A stretch of DNA of 63,152 bases from CAYYNP01 sp964472545. GTDB lineage: Bacteria; Planctomycetota; Planctomycetia; Pirellulales; Thermoguttaceae. This document shows positions 1 to 9,032 of this stretch, in pieces. The stretch is from assembly GCA_964472545.1 (NCBI GenBank), contig CAYYNP010000018.1, forward strand, positions 1 to 63,152, given 5' to 3'. Every line of letters begins with the position of its first letter. Within the stretch, counting starts at the first letter, position 1. The notes under the pieces are model-generated. The model made no database searches, was not told the DNA's origin, and saw only the letters and a list, made by a program, of their open reading frames with translations. The translations under genes and the position numbers were made by a program.

Positions 1-1526
1 GGCTTCGAGCTGATGTCGTAGACGACGCGGTTCACGCCGGGGACTTCGTTGATGATGCGGGTGGAGATCTTGGCCAGCAGTTCGTGCGGCAGGTGGCTCC
101 AGTCGGCGGTCATGAAGTCTTCGGTGTTGACCGAGCGGACGGCCACCGCGTCGGCGTAGGTGCGGGCGTCGCCCATCACGCCCACGCTTTGTACGGGCAA
201 GAGCACGGCGAACGACTGCGACGTTTTGCGATACAGCCCGGCCTCCTTGATTTCGCCGACCACGATCGCGTCGGCCTCGCGAAGCGTGGCCAGCCGCTCG
301 GCGGTGACCTCGCCCAGGCATCGTACGGCCAGCCCGGGGCCAGGGAACGGATGACGCCAGACGATCTCCTCCGGCAGCCCGAGTTGGAGCCCCAGCCGGC
401 GGACTTCGTCTTTGAACAGGTCGCGAAGCGGCTCGATCAGCGTGAAGTCGAGGTCTTCCGGCAGCCCACCCACGTTGTGGTGCAGTTTGATCGTGTCCGC
501 CGGGCCGTCTTGCGAACCGCCGCTCTCGATGACGTCGGGGTAGAGCGTTCCCTGGGCCAGGAATTCGGCCCCTTCGATCTTGGCGGCCTCATCGGCGAAG
601 CACTCGATGAAGGCATGTCCGATTCGGCGGCGTTTCTCTTCTGGATCGACCACACCGGCCAACGCGTCGAGGAACTTCTTCTCGCCCTGCACCACGTGCA
701 GGTCGGTGCGGAAGTGGTCGCTGAACTCCTCGATCACCGACTCCGCCTCGTCCTTGCGCAACAGGCCGTTGTCGACAAGGATGCACGAAAGCTGATCGCC
801 GATGGCCTCAGACAACAGCGCCGCCACGACCGACGAATCGACGCCGCCGGAGAGTCCGCAGATCACCCGGGAATCGCCGACGCGATCGCGGATATCCCGG
901 ATCGTCTGCCGCGCGAAATCTCCCAGCTTCCACGTGCCGCTGCAATCACAGGCGGCCGCAAGGAAGTTACCCAGGATCTTCGAGCCTTCCGGCGTGTGGG
1001 TCACCTCGGGATGGAACTGTAGGCCGTAGATCGGCAACTCGCGGTGCTTGATCGCGGCGAAGGGGCAGGTCGCGGTGGCGGCCAGCGGCTGGAAGGCCTC
1101 GGAGATCTCGGCCACCTGATCGCCGTGGCTCATCCAGACTTCGGTCTGCCGCGAGACGCCGTCGAACAGAGGGTCCTCCTCCGTGATGTGGCAATGCGCC
1201 CGGCCATACTCCTTGGATGGGTTGTTCTTTACCCTTCCGCCGAGCGATTCGCACGCGAGCTGCAACCCGTAGCAGATCCCCAACACCGGCAGCCCGAGCC
1301 GGAAGATGCCCGGATCGCATTTCGGTGCCCCATCCTCGTAAACGCTAGACGGCCCACCCGAGAGAACTAGTCCTTTCGGCTGGATCTCTGTGATGCGCTG
1401 CGGTGTGATGTCGTGGCGGACGATCTCGCAATAGACTTGCTGTTCGCGGACCTTTCGGGCGATCAACTGCGAGTATTGGGACCCAAAATCGAGCACCAAG
1501 ACCTTCTCGTCGGCGATTCGGCTCAT
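1..1526 (-). CDS. guaA: GMP synthase (glutamine-hydrolysing), 3' end outside the window
   Basis: Makes GMP from XMP, ATP and glutamine in the cytoplasm, the last step of guanine nucleotide synthesis. The N-terminal class I glutamine amidotransferase domain begins MSRIADEKVLVLDFGSQYSQ and carries the nucleophile motif GICYGLQ (about residue 85) and the triad histidine in LQFHPEVTH. The ATP-pyrophosphatase domain has the P-loop GLSGGVDSSV (about residue 234), and the C-terminal dimerisation domain ends in RVVYDISSKP. About 508 residues are visible; the family is usually about 515-525 residues, so only a few C-terminal residues are cut off by the window edge. The ATG at 1526 is chosen because it starts directly before the conserved first strand. 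It is divergent from the membrane glycosyltransferase gene. Family assignment is secure. Confidence 0.97.
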   Translation of the reverse strand, partial: MSRIADEKVLVLDFGSQYSQLIARKVREQQVYCEIVRHDITPQRITEIQPKGLVLSGGPSSVYEDGAPKCDPGIFRLGLPVLGICYGLQLACESLGGRVKNNPSKEYGRAHCHITEEDPLFDGVSRQTEVWMSHGDQVAEISEAFQPLAATATCPFAAIKHRELPIYGLQFHPEVTHTPEGSKILGNFLAAACDCSGTWKLGDFARQTIRDIRDRVGDSRVICGLSGGVDSSVVAALLSEAIGDQLSCILVDNGLLRKDEAESVIEEFSDHFRTDLHVVQGEKKFLDALAGVVDPEEKRRRIGHAFIECFADEAAKIEGAEFLAQGTLYPDVIESGGSQDGPADTIKLHHNVGGLPEDLDFTLIEPLRDLFKDEVRRLGLQLGLPEEIVWRHPFPGPGLAVRCLGEVTAERLATLREADAIVVGEIKEAGLYRKTSQSFAVLLPVQSVGVMGDARTYADAVAVRSVNTEDFMTADWSHLPHELLAKISTRIINEVPGVNRVVYDISSK

Positions 1527-1690
1527 CGCGGCTTCCTCAGGGAAAGCCGGGCATTATAGAGTGCGGCGGTGTGGTATGCCAGTGCCTGAGTTTTGCGAAA
1601 CGATCCCCATAAGGGGGGTTAGCTTGGGCGAAGCGCAGCGGCGTCCCAGGGACTTGCCGGCGGGTGCGGCCGGCCACGGCGAGGATTCAT

Positions 1691-1726
1691 CCACCGACGA
1701 CGTAGATCAGCCACCGATGACGTAGA
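1691..1726. repeat. short tandem repeat in the 1527-1734 intergenic region
   Basis: Two 16-bp copies of CCACCGAYGACGTAGA lie 20 bp apart (1691-1706 and 1711-1726), just upstream of the glycosyltransferase start. The rest of the gap between guaA and that gene shows no gene. It does hold a reversed copy, at about 1630-1650, of the 18-bp core CTGGGACGCCGCTGCGCT that also occurs inside the next gene. Confidence 0.6.
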
Positions 1727-1734
1727 ATTGCGGG

Positions 1735-3636
1735 ATGAAGGATCTTCCACAACGACTTCCTGCAACCGACCAACCCCCGGCCGCCGACGCCCCGGGGCCG
1801 TGGTCTTCGGCCGATTGGCTCTGCCTGACGGCGCTGGCCGTGCTGTGTCTGGCGATCCGTCTGCCGGCGATCAACGCGATTTGGCTGGGTGTCGACCAGC
1901 ACCAATACGCGGCCACGGCGGCCTATCTCCAGGCCGACGGCGTCTCGGCCTTCTCCGACCCCATTGGGCCTGTGCATACGTTCGAGTTGTACCGCGTGCT
2001 GGCGTGGATCTTCGGGCCGTACAGCCTGGCGTCGGTTCGGCTGTTCGTGCTGCTGATCGCCTTGGGGTCCTCCGTGCTGATCTTCTTGATTGTCCGCCGG
2101 GCTGTGGGGCGCGGCTACGGTTTACTCGGCGGCGCGGTCTTCCTCGGCTACAGCGTCCTTTTCGAGGGGCTCTCGGCCAATCGCGAGTGGTTCGCCGGCC
2201 CGCTGACGCTTCTGGGCGTGTTTCTCTACCTGCAGGCGATCGAACGGCGCGGCAAGAGGGCCCTGTGGCTGATCGCAGCGGCCGGGCTGTGTTGCGGCGT
2301 GGCGGCTTGGTTCAAACTCCAGGCGATCTGTACCATGGCCGTCGTACCCGCCGCACTGGCCTATCGGGCGATCGTCGATCGGCGGCTGCGTCCGGCCGCG
2401 ATCGACATGGCGGCCTACACGGCCGGGTCGGCGGTTGCCGTGGGGTTGTTCTTCTTGCCGTTTCTTCTGGCCGGCACGGCCGACGACTATCTGGTGTGGT
2501 TTCGACAGACGTCGCAGTCGTACGTCGTCGAGTCGGCCGGGCTGCCGCCGGAAATGGCCGCGGCGCGAGGACTCTCGCCGACGTCGGAAGCCGTGCCGCT
2601 ACAATACTTCAGAGCCTTCTATCGACACCCGTTTCCGATGCCGTTGTTTCTGCCGTATTGTCTGGTGTTGGTGTGGGGCGTCTGTGTGGTGATGGGTGGC
2701 TGGCGGGCCATCGCAACGAAGTCCCGGGGCGTCGATACTGGGACGCCGCTGCGCTCTGCCTCAGCCACCCGTCGGGCAAGTCTCAAGGATCAACTCAGCG
2801 ACCCAACGCTGGTCGTCTTCGTGTTCTACCTACTCGCGGCCATGTTTGCGGTGCAGCTCGGCCGGCGTTTCTTCCCGCACTACTTCCTGCTGATGATGCC
2901 GCCGCTTGCCGTGCTGTTCTCGATCGCGTTGCGATGGATTGTGACGTTGCCTCGCAACAAGATAGCGGCCGTGGGAGTCGGTGGGCTGATCGTGCTGTTT
3001 CTCGCACTGGAAGCCGCCAACTTCTGGCAGTCGGTCAGCCCGTGGCTTTGGGCCGCGGCGTTTCTGCTTTCGGGCGGGTCGTTGGCGTTCCTCGGGCTCG
3101 GCCATGCGGTCTTCTGTAGCCGGCTGGCTCGACGATGCCTGTTGGTGACGGTCGGCGCGCAACTCGGGTTGATGGCTTTGTGCCTGCCGACGGTGGTTCG
3201 TGTGCTCAGCGAGCGGGGAGTCCTTTGCGCGGGCGAAAAGGTGCCGCTGGAGAACGTGGTTGGGTATCTGCGCGGGCAACACCACGACGGCGATCGGCTG
3301 TTCGTTTGGGGATGGCGGCCGGAACTCTATACGTTCTCGCGGCTGCAGCCGGCCTCCAGTTTCACGATCACTTCGTACATCATCCGCGACGCCCGGGTCT
3401 TGCGAACCGGCCGCGTGGAGCCCGACCCGATGTTATCTGATCGCCTGATGAGAACGCTTCGTGACCGGCCGCCACGGTTCATCGTCGACGCCTCGCGATG
3501 TAGCCTGGCATTGAGCCACCGCTGGGCCTATCGGTTGGAGAATCTCCCGCCGTTGGCCGAGTTTCTTGCCAGTGAATACGAGCTGACTGCCACGCTGGAC
3601 GACTGCGACGTCTACGCCCGCAAGGATTCGTCATAA
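1735..3636 (+). CDS. GT39/ArnT-like polytopic membrane glycosyltransferase
   Basis: A 633-residue inner-membrane protein with about ten or more hydrophobic segments. It resembles the dolichyl-phosphate-mannose mannosyltransferase/ArnT (GT-C fold) group, which moves a sugar from a polyprenyl-phosphate donor to an acceptor on the outer face of the membrane. The first loop after TM1 carries the acidic signature GVDQHQYAA (about residues 53-61), in the place of the catalytic Asp loop of GT39 enzymes. A soluble C-terminal domain (about residues 490-633) follows the membrane part, as in this group. A hydrophilic stretch at residues about 325-355 coincides with a dispersed repeat and looks like an in-frame insertion. 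The ATG at 1735 is the first good start, although its Shine-Dalgarno sequence is weak. The acceptor is unknown; the glycan operon lies immediately downstream in convergent orientation. Confidence 0.72.
   Translation: MKDLPQRLPATDQPPAADAPGPWSSADWLCLTALAVLCLAIRLPAINAIWLGVDQHQYAATAAYLQADGVSAFSDPIGPVHTFELYRVLAWIFGPYSLASVRLFVLLIALGSSVLIFLIVRRAVGRGYGLLGGAVFLGYSVLFEGLSANREWFAGPLTLLGVFLYLQAIERRGKRALWLIAAAGLCCGVAAWFKLQAICTMAVVPAALAYRAIVDRRLRPAAIDMAAYTAGSAVAVGLFFLPFLLAGTADDYLVWFRQTSQSYVVESAGLPPEMAAARGLSPTSEAVPLQYFRAFYRHPFPMPLFLPYCLVLVWGVCVVMGGWRAIATKSRGVDTGTPLRSASATRRASLKDQLSDPTLVVFVFYLLAAMFAVQLGRRFFPHYFLLMMPPLAVLFSIALRWIVTLPRNKIAAVGVGGLIVLFLALEAANFWQSVSPWLWAAAFLLSGGSLAFLGLGHAVFCSRLARRCLLVTVGAQLGLMALCLPTVVRVLSERGVLCAGEKVPLENVVGYLRGQHHDGDRLFVWGWRPELYTFSRLQPASSFTITSYIIRDARVLRTGRVEPDPMLSDRLMRTLRDRPPRFIVDASRCSLALSHRWAYRLENLPPLAEFLASEYELTATLDDCDVYARKDSS
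2738..2770. repeat. dispersed repeat copy inside the glycosyltransferase gene
   Basis: The stretch runs from CTGGGACGCCGCTGCGCT to a CAGCCACCC terminus. It matches in outline the repeats at 41919-41950 and 53589-53632, which share the GGTGGCTGGGG end, the GAGCGCAGC-type core and the CCCCA end. It is read in frame, contributing residues around VDTGTPLRSASATR of the membrane protein. Confidence 0.55.
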
Positions 3637-3722
3637 AGCCGCGACCATTGGTCGCGCCCGACCAACGGCGGGGCTGGGGGCTCAGGACTCGGCAAATGGG
3701 CGCGACCACCGGTCGCGGCTTT
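3635..3722. repeat. 88-bp inverted repeat between convergent genes
   Basis: Two 25-bp arms of the type AAAGCCGCGACCANNGGTCG (3635-3659 and, inverted, 3698-3722) differ at only two positions in the centre. Each arm is itself a small palindrome. The element fills the gap between the convergent glycosyltransferase and oxidoreductase genes and overlaps the stop codon of the former. It could act as a bidirectional terminator, but there is no T-run. Confidence 0.75.
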
Positions 3723-3739
3723 GTGCGTAACGGCCACGT

Positions 3740-4876
3740 TCATGCAAACGCCGGGGTTTGACCGCCATCGACGTCGACCACCGGCAGCGCCGGGCCGGCC
3801 GGCGGCTGATAGAGCGTGATTCGCCCGCCTTGGGCCTTGATGCTGCGTTGGGCCGATTCGAGGATGCGGACGATCCGCAGGCCCGCTTCGCCGTCGGTCA
3901 GCGGGCGGGCGCCCGTGGCGATGCAGTCGGCGAAATGCTCGACCATGCGGCCAAGCGGCTCGGTCCGCTCGATGTGCGGGGCCCAGACGTCGCCGGTGCG
4001 ATAGCCGATCAACACGCCGCGGCGCGTCTCCGGATCGTGCGAAACGGTAATCCCCCGGTCGTAGACGCGAATCTTCTCGTCCGGCAGCAGATCGTTATAG
4101 ACCAGGCCCTTGCGGCTGCCGCCGATCACGAAGTGGCGGATCTTCACCGGGCTGAGCCAGTTGACGTGGAACGAGGCCAGCATGCCGCCGCCGAAATCGA
4201 GATTCAGATGGGCCACGTCCTCGATCTCGCTGTTGTTATCGGCGTGGCAGGTGCCGAAGGCCGAGAGGCTGTTTGGCAGCCGGCCGATCAGATAATCCAT
4301 GATCGACAAATCGTGTGGGGCCAGGTCCCAAACCACGTTCACGTCGTGCTGAAACAACCCCAGGTTGATCCGCACGCTATCGACGAAGTAGAGTTCCCCG
4401 AGTTCGCCGGAGTCGATGATCTGTTTGATCCGCCGCACCGGGTCGCTGTAGATGAACGTGTGGTCGACCATCAGCGTCAGTCCGGCGGCGTCGGCCGTGT
4501 TGACGAGTTCTTCGGCCTCGCGGACCGAGGCGGCCATCGGTTTTTCCAGCAGCACGTGCTTGCCGGCCTCGAGTGCCGCCAGCCCGATCGGGCCGTGGGT
4601 GCCCACGGGCGTGGCGATGGCCACGGCGTCGACGTCGTTGCGTGCCAGCAGGGTCTCGACGTCGTCGACCGCGTCGACCGCCGGATAGCCGGCCAGGACA
4701 TTCTGCAGCCGGTCTGCGTCGCGGTCGCAAACGGCCACCAGTTCCGTCTTGCCACAGGCGGCGAAGTTGCGGATCAGATTCGGCCCCCAATACCCGCAGC
4801 CCACCACGGCCACGCGGATCGGTGTCGCGGCGGGGTTTCGGTTCCCGTTGCCCTGGTGTTGTTTCGTATCGGACAT
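3740..4876 (-). CDS. Gfo/Idh/MocA oxidoreductase, WlbA/WbpB-like
   Basis: A 378-residue NAD(P)-dependent sugar dehydrogenase. It has the N-terminal Rossmann motif VVGCGYWGPNL (about residues 24-34), the family signature HVLLEKPM (about residues 107-114) and the catalytic histidine region DLAPHDLSIMDYL. The ending GYWGPN and the LAPHDLSI helix are typical of the members that oxidise C3 of UDP-N-acetyl-hexosaminuronic acids (WlbA/WbpB). The WlbB-like acetyltransferase and DegT aminotransferases of the same operon complete that pathway. This is the last gene of the minus-strand operon, 73 bp after the HAD gene. A Shine-Dalgarno GGAAA precedes the ATG at 4876. The exact substrate is inferred from context only. 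Confidence 0.85.
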   Translation of the reverse strand: MSDTKQHQGNGNRNPAATPIRVAVVGCGYWGPNLIRNFAACGKTELVAVCDRDADRLQNVLAGYPAVDAVDDVETLLARNDVDAVAIATPVGTHGPIGLAALEAGKHVLLEKPMAASVREAEELVNTADAAGLTLMVDHTFIYSDPVRRIKQIIDSGELGELYFVDSVRINLGLFQHDVNVVWDLAPHDLSIMDYLIGRLPNSLSAFGTCHADNNSEIEDVAHLNLDFGGGMLASFHVNWLSPVKIRHFVIGGSRKGLVYNDLLPDEKIRVYDRGITVSHDPETRRGVLIGYRTGDVWAPHIERTEPLGRMVEHFADCIATGARPLTDGEAGLRIVRILESAQRSIKAQGGRITLYQPPAGPALPVVDVDGGQTPAFA

Positions 4877-4949
4877 GATGGTTTCCTTTGCGTTACTTGT
4901 CTAAACGATTGCCGTCTCGCCGCAGGTTTCCTCGACGCGGTAGAGATCG

Positions 4950-5666
4950 TCAGTAAGCATGCTCGAATGTCTCCTCGGGAATCGCGGCGGGCAACTGCGA
5001 GAGGTCGGGGATCGCCATCGCCTGAGGGAAGTACGGATGCTCGGTCAGGTCGACCCAGCGGCACTTTCCGCCGGCAACGCAAATCGGCACGGCGTGCGGC
5101 CCATCCAGTTCGTTGATGCGTCGGCAGGCCTCCAGATCGCCGACGTGATCGCCGACGTAGGCGAACCGGTCGTCGCTGCTTAGCCCGAGTTGCCGGGCCA
5201 TTTCCACCAGCCCATCGGGATGCGGTTCGTGTCGATCGACGTCCTCGAAGGCCACCAACGGGAACGCATCGGGGCATCTCCACACTCCGTGGTCGACCAG
5301 CGCCTGCCGCACACACGCCGCCGAGTTGCTGCTGACGATCCCCACCGGCCAACGCTTGGAGGCAAAGTCCCACGCCTGGCGAGCGTAGGCACAACGTTCC
5401 GAATCGACGCTGAATTGCCGTTCGTAGGACGCGATCACCTCCAGCGTGCGTCGCCGCATGTGCCGCCTGACCGGCTCCCGTTCATGCTCGAGCGCCGTCC
5501 ACGCCCGGTCGACGTCTTGGTAGAACGGTCGGAAGGCGTACGTCGGGCCGATCTCGGCAAACAGATCCGCCAGCGCATCGCGAAGCTGCTGCATTTGCCC
5601 GCCGGTGGCGCGAAGCCGCACCAACGTGCCGTCGAAGTCAAAGATCACCGCAGCAAGTGGTTTCAT
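4950..5666 (-). CDS. HAD-superfamily hydrolase
   Basis: A 238-residue soluble phosphatase-like protein. Motif I is VIFDFDGTLV (residues about 8-17, with the two catalytic aspartates), motif II is IVSSNS (about residue 110) and the motif III/IV region is AYVGDHVGDLEACRR (about residues 170-184). A helical cap lies between motifs I and II, as in the phosphoglycolate phosphatase group. It sits between the LuxC-like and Gfo/Idh genes in the glycan operon, so removal of phosphate from a sugar or acyl intermediate is possible. The substrate cannot be told from the sequence. The ATG at 5666 is 123 bp after the LuxC-like stop, so coupling is weaker here than elsewhere in the operon. Confidence 0.85.
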   Translation of the reverse strand: MKPLAAVIFDFDGTLVRLRATGGQMQQLRDALADLFAEIGPTYAFRPFYQDVDRAWTALEHEREPVRRHMRRRTLEVIASYERQFSVDSERCAYARQAWDFASKRWPVGIVSSNSAACVRQALVDHGVWRCPDAFPLVAFEDVDRHEPHPDGLVEMARQLGLSSDDRFAYVGDHVGDLEACRRINELDGPHAVPICVAGGKCRWVDLTEHPYFPQAMAIPDLSQLPAAIPEETFEHAY

Positions 5667-5789
5667 GGTACTAACACCGTGCTTCCAAGGTAACGTAGGA
5701 TTTGCGTCCCCACGGCCGGTTTCGGCAGTCGAGCCGGTCGGCCATCGCCGTCAACCGCTCGCGTAGTCTCGACAGATTGTCCGCCTCGT

Positions 5790-7049
5790 TCAGGAATGCA
5801 GTAAGGATGCTGATTCTTGCCACTGAAGTTCTCCGCTTGGGTGTGCCACGGTTGCCGACGCAACTTCCACCTCCTCAAACATATCTCGCCAGAAGTTTCG
5901 GCCGTCCCAGAGCGGGCCGAAGTGGTGCATTTGCGCCAAGGGAACAAATCGCTTCACCGGGGTCGAGGCCAGCACGTGCAGCCAGCGGGGGTCGCCGCCG
6001 CGGCTGAGCGCGTGGCCGATGGTCTGGATGTTTGACGGCAGCCGGGCGACGGCCTGCTCGATGGTCGCCGGCACGATCGGCAGCAGCGTCAGCGCGTCGA
6101 TCGGCGGCAAATCGATTGTGCCGGCGGCCAGCACGGCGGCGTTTCGCGGCGCCGATGCAGCGTCCCAGCCCAAGGCAGCCGCCCACTGCCGCGCCATCAC
6201 GTTGGCCGAAGCCACGTGCATCGGTACTTCGCGCGCGACGGTCCGCGGCCAGAGTTCGATCAATCGATCGCGCAAGCCGACGGCGTCTTGCTCGGCACCG
6301 TCCAATAACACGACGCGGGCGGGCGAAGTGCAACCCGCCTGGCCATATACGGCAAACACCTTGATAAGCGTCGAAAGGGTCTCGTCGTCGCACCGATCCG
6401 CATCGATCCAGGCCTCCGACCGCCGGTCGGAGAAGGCGACGCTGAGGCTGCCGACCGGATGCGACAGCGCCTCGACGGCGGAAACCGCTTCGTCGGAGCC
6501 GAAAACGATGCGCACGGACGCCTCGGCCGCCATGCTCTCGCCGCGCGGATCGTGTCGGTCGAACCGTTCGAGGTGAACTCGCTCTTGCAAGAACGTCGAC
6601 AAGCCGCCGGTCGACAGGCCGCCGGCCGACAGACGCCGGCCGGCGAAATGCAGGAACGCTTCCGAGAGGTCCTCGGTCTGGGAGCCCGCCTTCAATCGCA
6701 GTGAATTGCCGGTAAGGCTCAACAGGATCAACGTCAGCGGTCCGAGCAAACTGACGTTGTTGGGCAGCCAAACCGCCACCGGGCCCCGCGGCCGAACGAG
6801 CACGTCGACCGGCTCGTCGGTGTACGGCAGCGGCGCGCCGAACGAATCGACAAACGGCCGCCGCAGGTTTGCGGCGTCGAGAAAGGCGATCAGATACGCC
6901 CATTCATCGCGCGTAAACGGCCGGGGACACTCGCGGATCATCGCGTCGCGCAGCTCCTGCCACTGGCCGACCCGGGCGTCCAACTCGAACGGCACGGCGA
7001 CCGCGTAGCGGCGGCCGGGTGTTTCGAAATAGTGGAGCCGATCAGACAT
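5790..7049 (-). CDS. LuxC-like acyl-CoA/acyl-protein reductase
   Basis: A 419-residue member of the LuxC family (aldehyde-dehydrogenase fold), which reduces an activated acyl group to an aldehyde with NADPH through a cysteine thioester. The nucleophile motif is VYGQAGCTSP (Cys about residue 240), and the preceding IVFGSDEAV and VAVWLPNNV segments match the cofactor-binding region. Residues 138-152 (RRLSAGGLSTGGLST) come from a short internal DNA duplication. I start at MSDRLHYF (7049), because this ATG overlaps the upstream LuxE-like stop by 8 bp, implying translational coupling; an upstream start would read through the end of that gene. There are no luxA or luxB genes nearby, so light emission is not its role. 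I infer that it makes an aldehyde for the glycan or lipid built by this operon. Confidence 0.85.
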   Translation of the reverse strand: MSDRLHYFETPGRRYAVAVPFELDARVGQWQELRDAMIRECPRPFTRDEWAYLIAFLDAANLRRPFVDSFGAPLPYTDEPVDVLVRPRGPVAVWLPNNVSLLGPLTLILLSLTGNSLRLKAGSQTEDLSEAFLHFAGRRLSAGGLSTGGLSTFLQERVHLERFDRHDPRGESMAAEASVRIVFGSDEAVSAVEALSHPVGSLSVAFSDRRSEAWIDADRCDDETLSTLIKVFAVYGQAGCTSPARVVLLDGAEQDAVGLRDRLIELWPRTVAREVPMHVASANVMARQWAAALGWDAASAPRNAAVLAAGTIDLPPIDALTLLPIVPATIEQAVARLPSNIQTIGHALSRGGDPRWLHVLASTPVKRFVPLAQMHHFGPLWDGRNFWRDMFEEVEVASATVAHPSGELQWQESASLLHS

Positions 7050-8088
7050 TGGCGCAACCTCGCACTTCGGCCTTGGGGACGCGGCCGAGCAACTCGAACC
7101 GTCGGCCGACACGCCCGCACGGGCACGGGCCCTCGACCACGCGACCGCGGTCCTCCGTCAGTACGCTATGGTACGGGGCCCCGTAGGCCAGCACGTTCAT
7201 CAATTGCAGCAGGCCCGCCTCGCCGACCAGCGGGCGGAGCGTCCAGGGGTCGCGGACCAGCACGTCGGCCCAGCGGGGAACGTGTCGAAAGCCGTGTTCG
7301 CAAAGCGGATAGAGAACGCCCACCTGCTCGACCAGCCCGTAGAAGTCGATCACTTGCGAGTCGGCAGCGAGCCCTTTCAGCAACGCGGCGTCGAAGCGGG
7401 CCCGGCCGATGCGCAACCGCTGGAGCTTCTTCCATCCGCCGCTGTGGACGAAATGGATCCGCTTGCCGGCCATTGCCGAACGCACGTGTTGCGGCACGTC
7501 GGCTCCACCCCATGCCGTCCAGAGGACCCACGTGAACCCGTAGACCAGCAGGTCGTCGTGCTGCCGCAGCAGTTCGGCCAGCCGGTTCCAATCGAGGCTT
7601 TCGGGATCGTCGGCGTCGTCGATGAGAAAGTGGATTTCGCTGGCCAGCGGCCGCAGGCTCATCGCGGCAGCCACCCTTGCCGACACTTCGCTCCGCCGGC
7701 GCAGCGATTGGGCGCTGTCGAGCACCAGCAACGGTCTGTGCTGCGAGCCAACCAACTCCTCGAGGATCGCCAGGCTGCTCTTCGATTGCAGGGCGGAACT
7801 GCGCCCGTCCAGCGTGATCTTGCTGGGCGAATCGCCGGTCGTTGCCGAGGAGGTCAGCGTACGCCGGTGTTCGATCTCGGGACCGGCGGTCTTCAGCAAG
7901 AGGTGTTTGAAAACCCCCACGTGCAGAAACGGCAGTTGCTCGGGCGTATCCGCCGGCCACGTCTCGGGCCAGATCCGCCGGTATTCGGCACATCCCCGCC
8001 GATGCCACGCCGTCAGGTCGTTCATCTCCGCCAAGAACCCCACGCCGTCGCGCGGCGCAAACGGCCGTTGCTCGAGTAGCCGGCTCAT
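7042..8088 (-). CDS. LuxE-like acyl-protein synthetase
   Basis: A 348-residue adenylate-forming enzyme of the LuxE family. LuxE proteins activate a carboxylic acid with ATP, hold it on a cysteine and pass it to the LuxC reductase. The nucleotide loop is TLTSSATTGDSPSK (about residues 77-90). The C-terminal part ends CPCGRVGRRFELLGR (about residues 325-339), the cysteine-containing CxCGRxGxxFxxxGR pattern shared with LuxE and related ligases. The ATG at 8088 overlaps the oxidoreductase stop by 4 bp (ATGA), and the 3' end overlaps the LuxC-like gene by 8 bp, so the three genes are translationally coupled. The acid it activates is unknown. An ACP and a second ligase lie upstream, so the donor may be carrier-bound. 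Confidence 0.83.
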   Translation of the reverse strand: MSRLLEQRPFAPRDGVGFLAEMNDLTAWHRRGCAEYRRIWPETWPADTPEQLPFLHVGVFKHLLLKTAGPEIEHRRTLTSSATTGDSPSKITLDGRSSALQSKSSLAILEELVGSQHRPLLVLDSAQSLRRRSEVSARVAAAMSLRPLASEIHFLIDDADDPESLDWNRLAELLRQHDDLLVYGFTWVLWTAWGGADVPQHVRSAMAGKRIHFVHSGGWKKLQRLRIGRARFDAALLKGLAADSQVIDFYGLVEQVGVLYPLCEHGFRHVPRWADVLVRDPWTLRPLVGEAGLLQLMNVLAYGAPYHSVLTEDRGRVVEGPCPCGRVGRRFELLGRVPKAEVRGCANV

Positions 8089-9032
8089 ACGTACACCCCG
8101 GGTTGAAATCGGTCGATGGCCGGGGGGCGCACCAGGACGCTGTTGGTACGCGTACACGGATCCCGCAAAACGTTTCTCCATCGCTCGGCCAATACGGGCA
8201 GCATCTCTGCGTACGTCTCTGGATCGAATAGATCGTGCAGCACGTTGAAGATCACCGGCTCGTCGAGCTCGTACTCGTTCATCAGCCGGTTGAAGGTCTC
8301 CGAACCGTCGGCGTTGAACTGCATTACGGGCCACAGCAGCGTCGTGCAGAGCCGTGCGTGATGCCAACCATCGTCCGGCCAGGCCGCGCGGAGCGGGCCT
8401 TCCAGCGTGTGGGCGATGCCGTGCACCAGCCCCGCACTCGCGCGGGCTTGCCCGGCACAGGCACGGGCGCTCGGCTCGAACCATCGCGGATCGGCGGCCA
8501 ACGGCAGCCCGAGCATTTCGCCCATCAACTCGGCCAACTCGCCGCGCAGCGCATCGTCGGCCAGCGGCGAGAGGAAACCTTCCAACGCGTGGGCCCAACA
8601 ATCGCCGCACGCTTCCCGGGCGCGCCGCGGAGGGATCGACGCTGCCAGCCCGGGCCACGTCACCCGGCAGTCGGGAAGGTATTTCGGATCGAGGCGAATC
8701 TCCTTTTGGCCGTCGCGGTCGAGGACCACTACGGGCGAGGCCTCCGCCCCGCTGCCGAAGATCGACGGGATCGCGACGAGCCGAACGGGGGGCCGAACGG
8801 GCGGCCGACGGTCGCGGGCGGCGGCTTTGGCCCGGTCGATCAGCGTCCCCCCGCCGGCGACGATCAGCGTATCGAGATCGTCGGGCAACGGCCCCTCGGG
8901 ATCCGCCAGCGAGAACGGCAACTCGGACCTCACTTGTGCCGAGACACTCGGTGTGGCCCACAGCCGGACCGCACCGAGGTCGGCCGCCCGCAGTTGATCC
9001 AGCGTCCAAATCGGAGGCAGTTTATCAGTCAA
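8085..9032 (-). CDS. Iron-containing alcohol dehydrogenase family protein
   Basis: A 315-residue group III (iron-type) alcohol dehydrogenase-like protein. The nucleotide-binding loop is VAGGGTLIDRAKA (about residues 58-70). The metal ligands are probably Asp144 and His148 in GDCWAHALEGFLS, His204 and His208 in GLVHGIAHTLEG, and a histidine in GWHHARL. Family members interconvert aldehydes and alcohols; some reduce sugar ketones. The start is a TTG at 9032, because it overlaps the ACP stop by 8 bp, has AGGGGA about 8 bp upstream and begins just before the conserved fold. It is shorter than typical (about 380), with a trimmed N terminus and C-terminal helical domain. Next to LuxC and LuxE, the natural inference is reduction of the aldehyde they produce. 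Confidence 0.8.
   Translation of the reverse strand: MTDKLPPIWTLDQLRAADLGAVRLWATPSVSAQVRSELPFSLADPEGPLPDDLDTLIVAGGGTLIDRAKAAARDRRPPVRPPVRLVAIPSIFGSGAEASPVVVLDRDGQKEIRLDPKYLPDCRVTWPGLAASIPPRRAREACGDCWAHALEGFLSPLADDALRGELAELMGEMLGLPLAADPRWFEPSARACAGQARASAGLVHGIAHTLEGPLRAAWPDDGWHHARLCTTLLWPVMQFNADGSETFNRLMNEYELDEPVIFNVLHDLFDPETYAEMLPVLAERWRNVLRDPCTRTNSVLVRPPAIDRFQPGVYV

Noticed and set aside
5790..8088. Bioluminescence (lux) operon
   Set aside because: LuxC and LuxE families are present, but there is no LuxA/LuxB luciferase or LuxD in the window and the genes lie within glycan synthesis genes.
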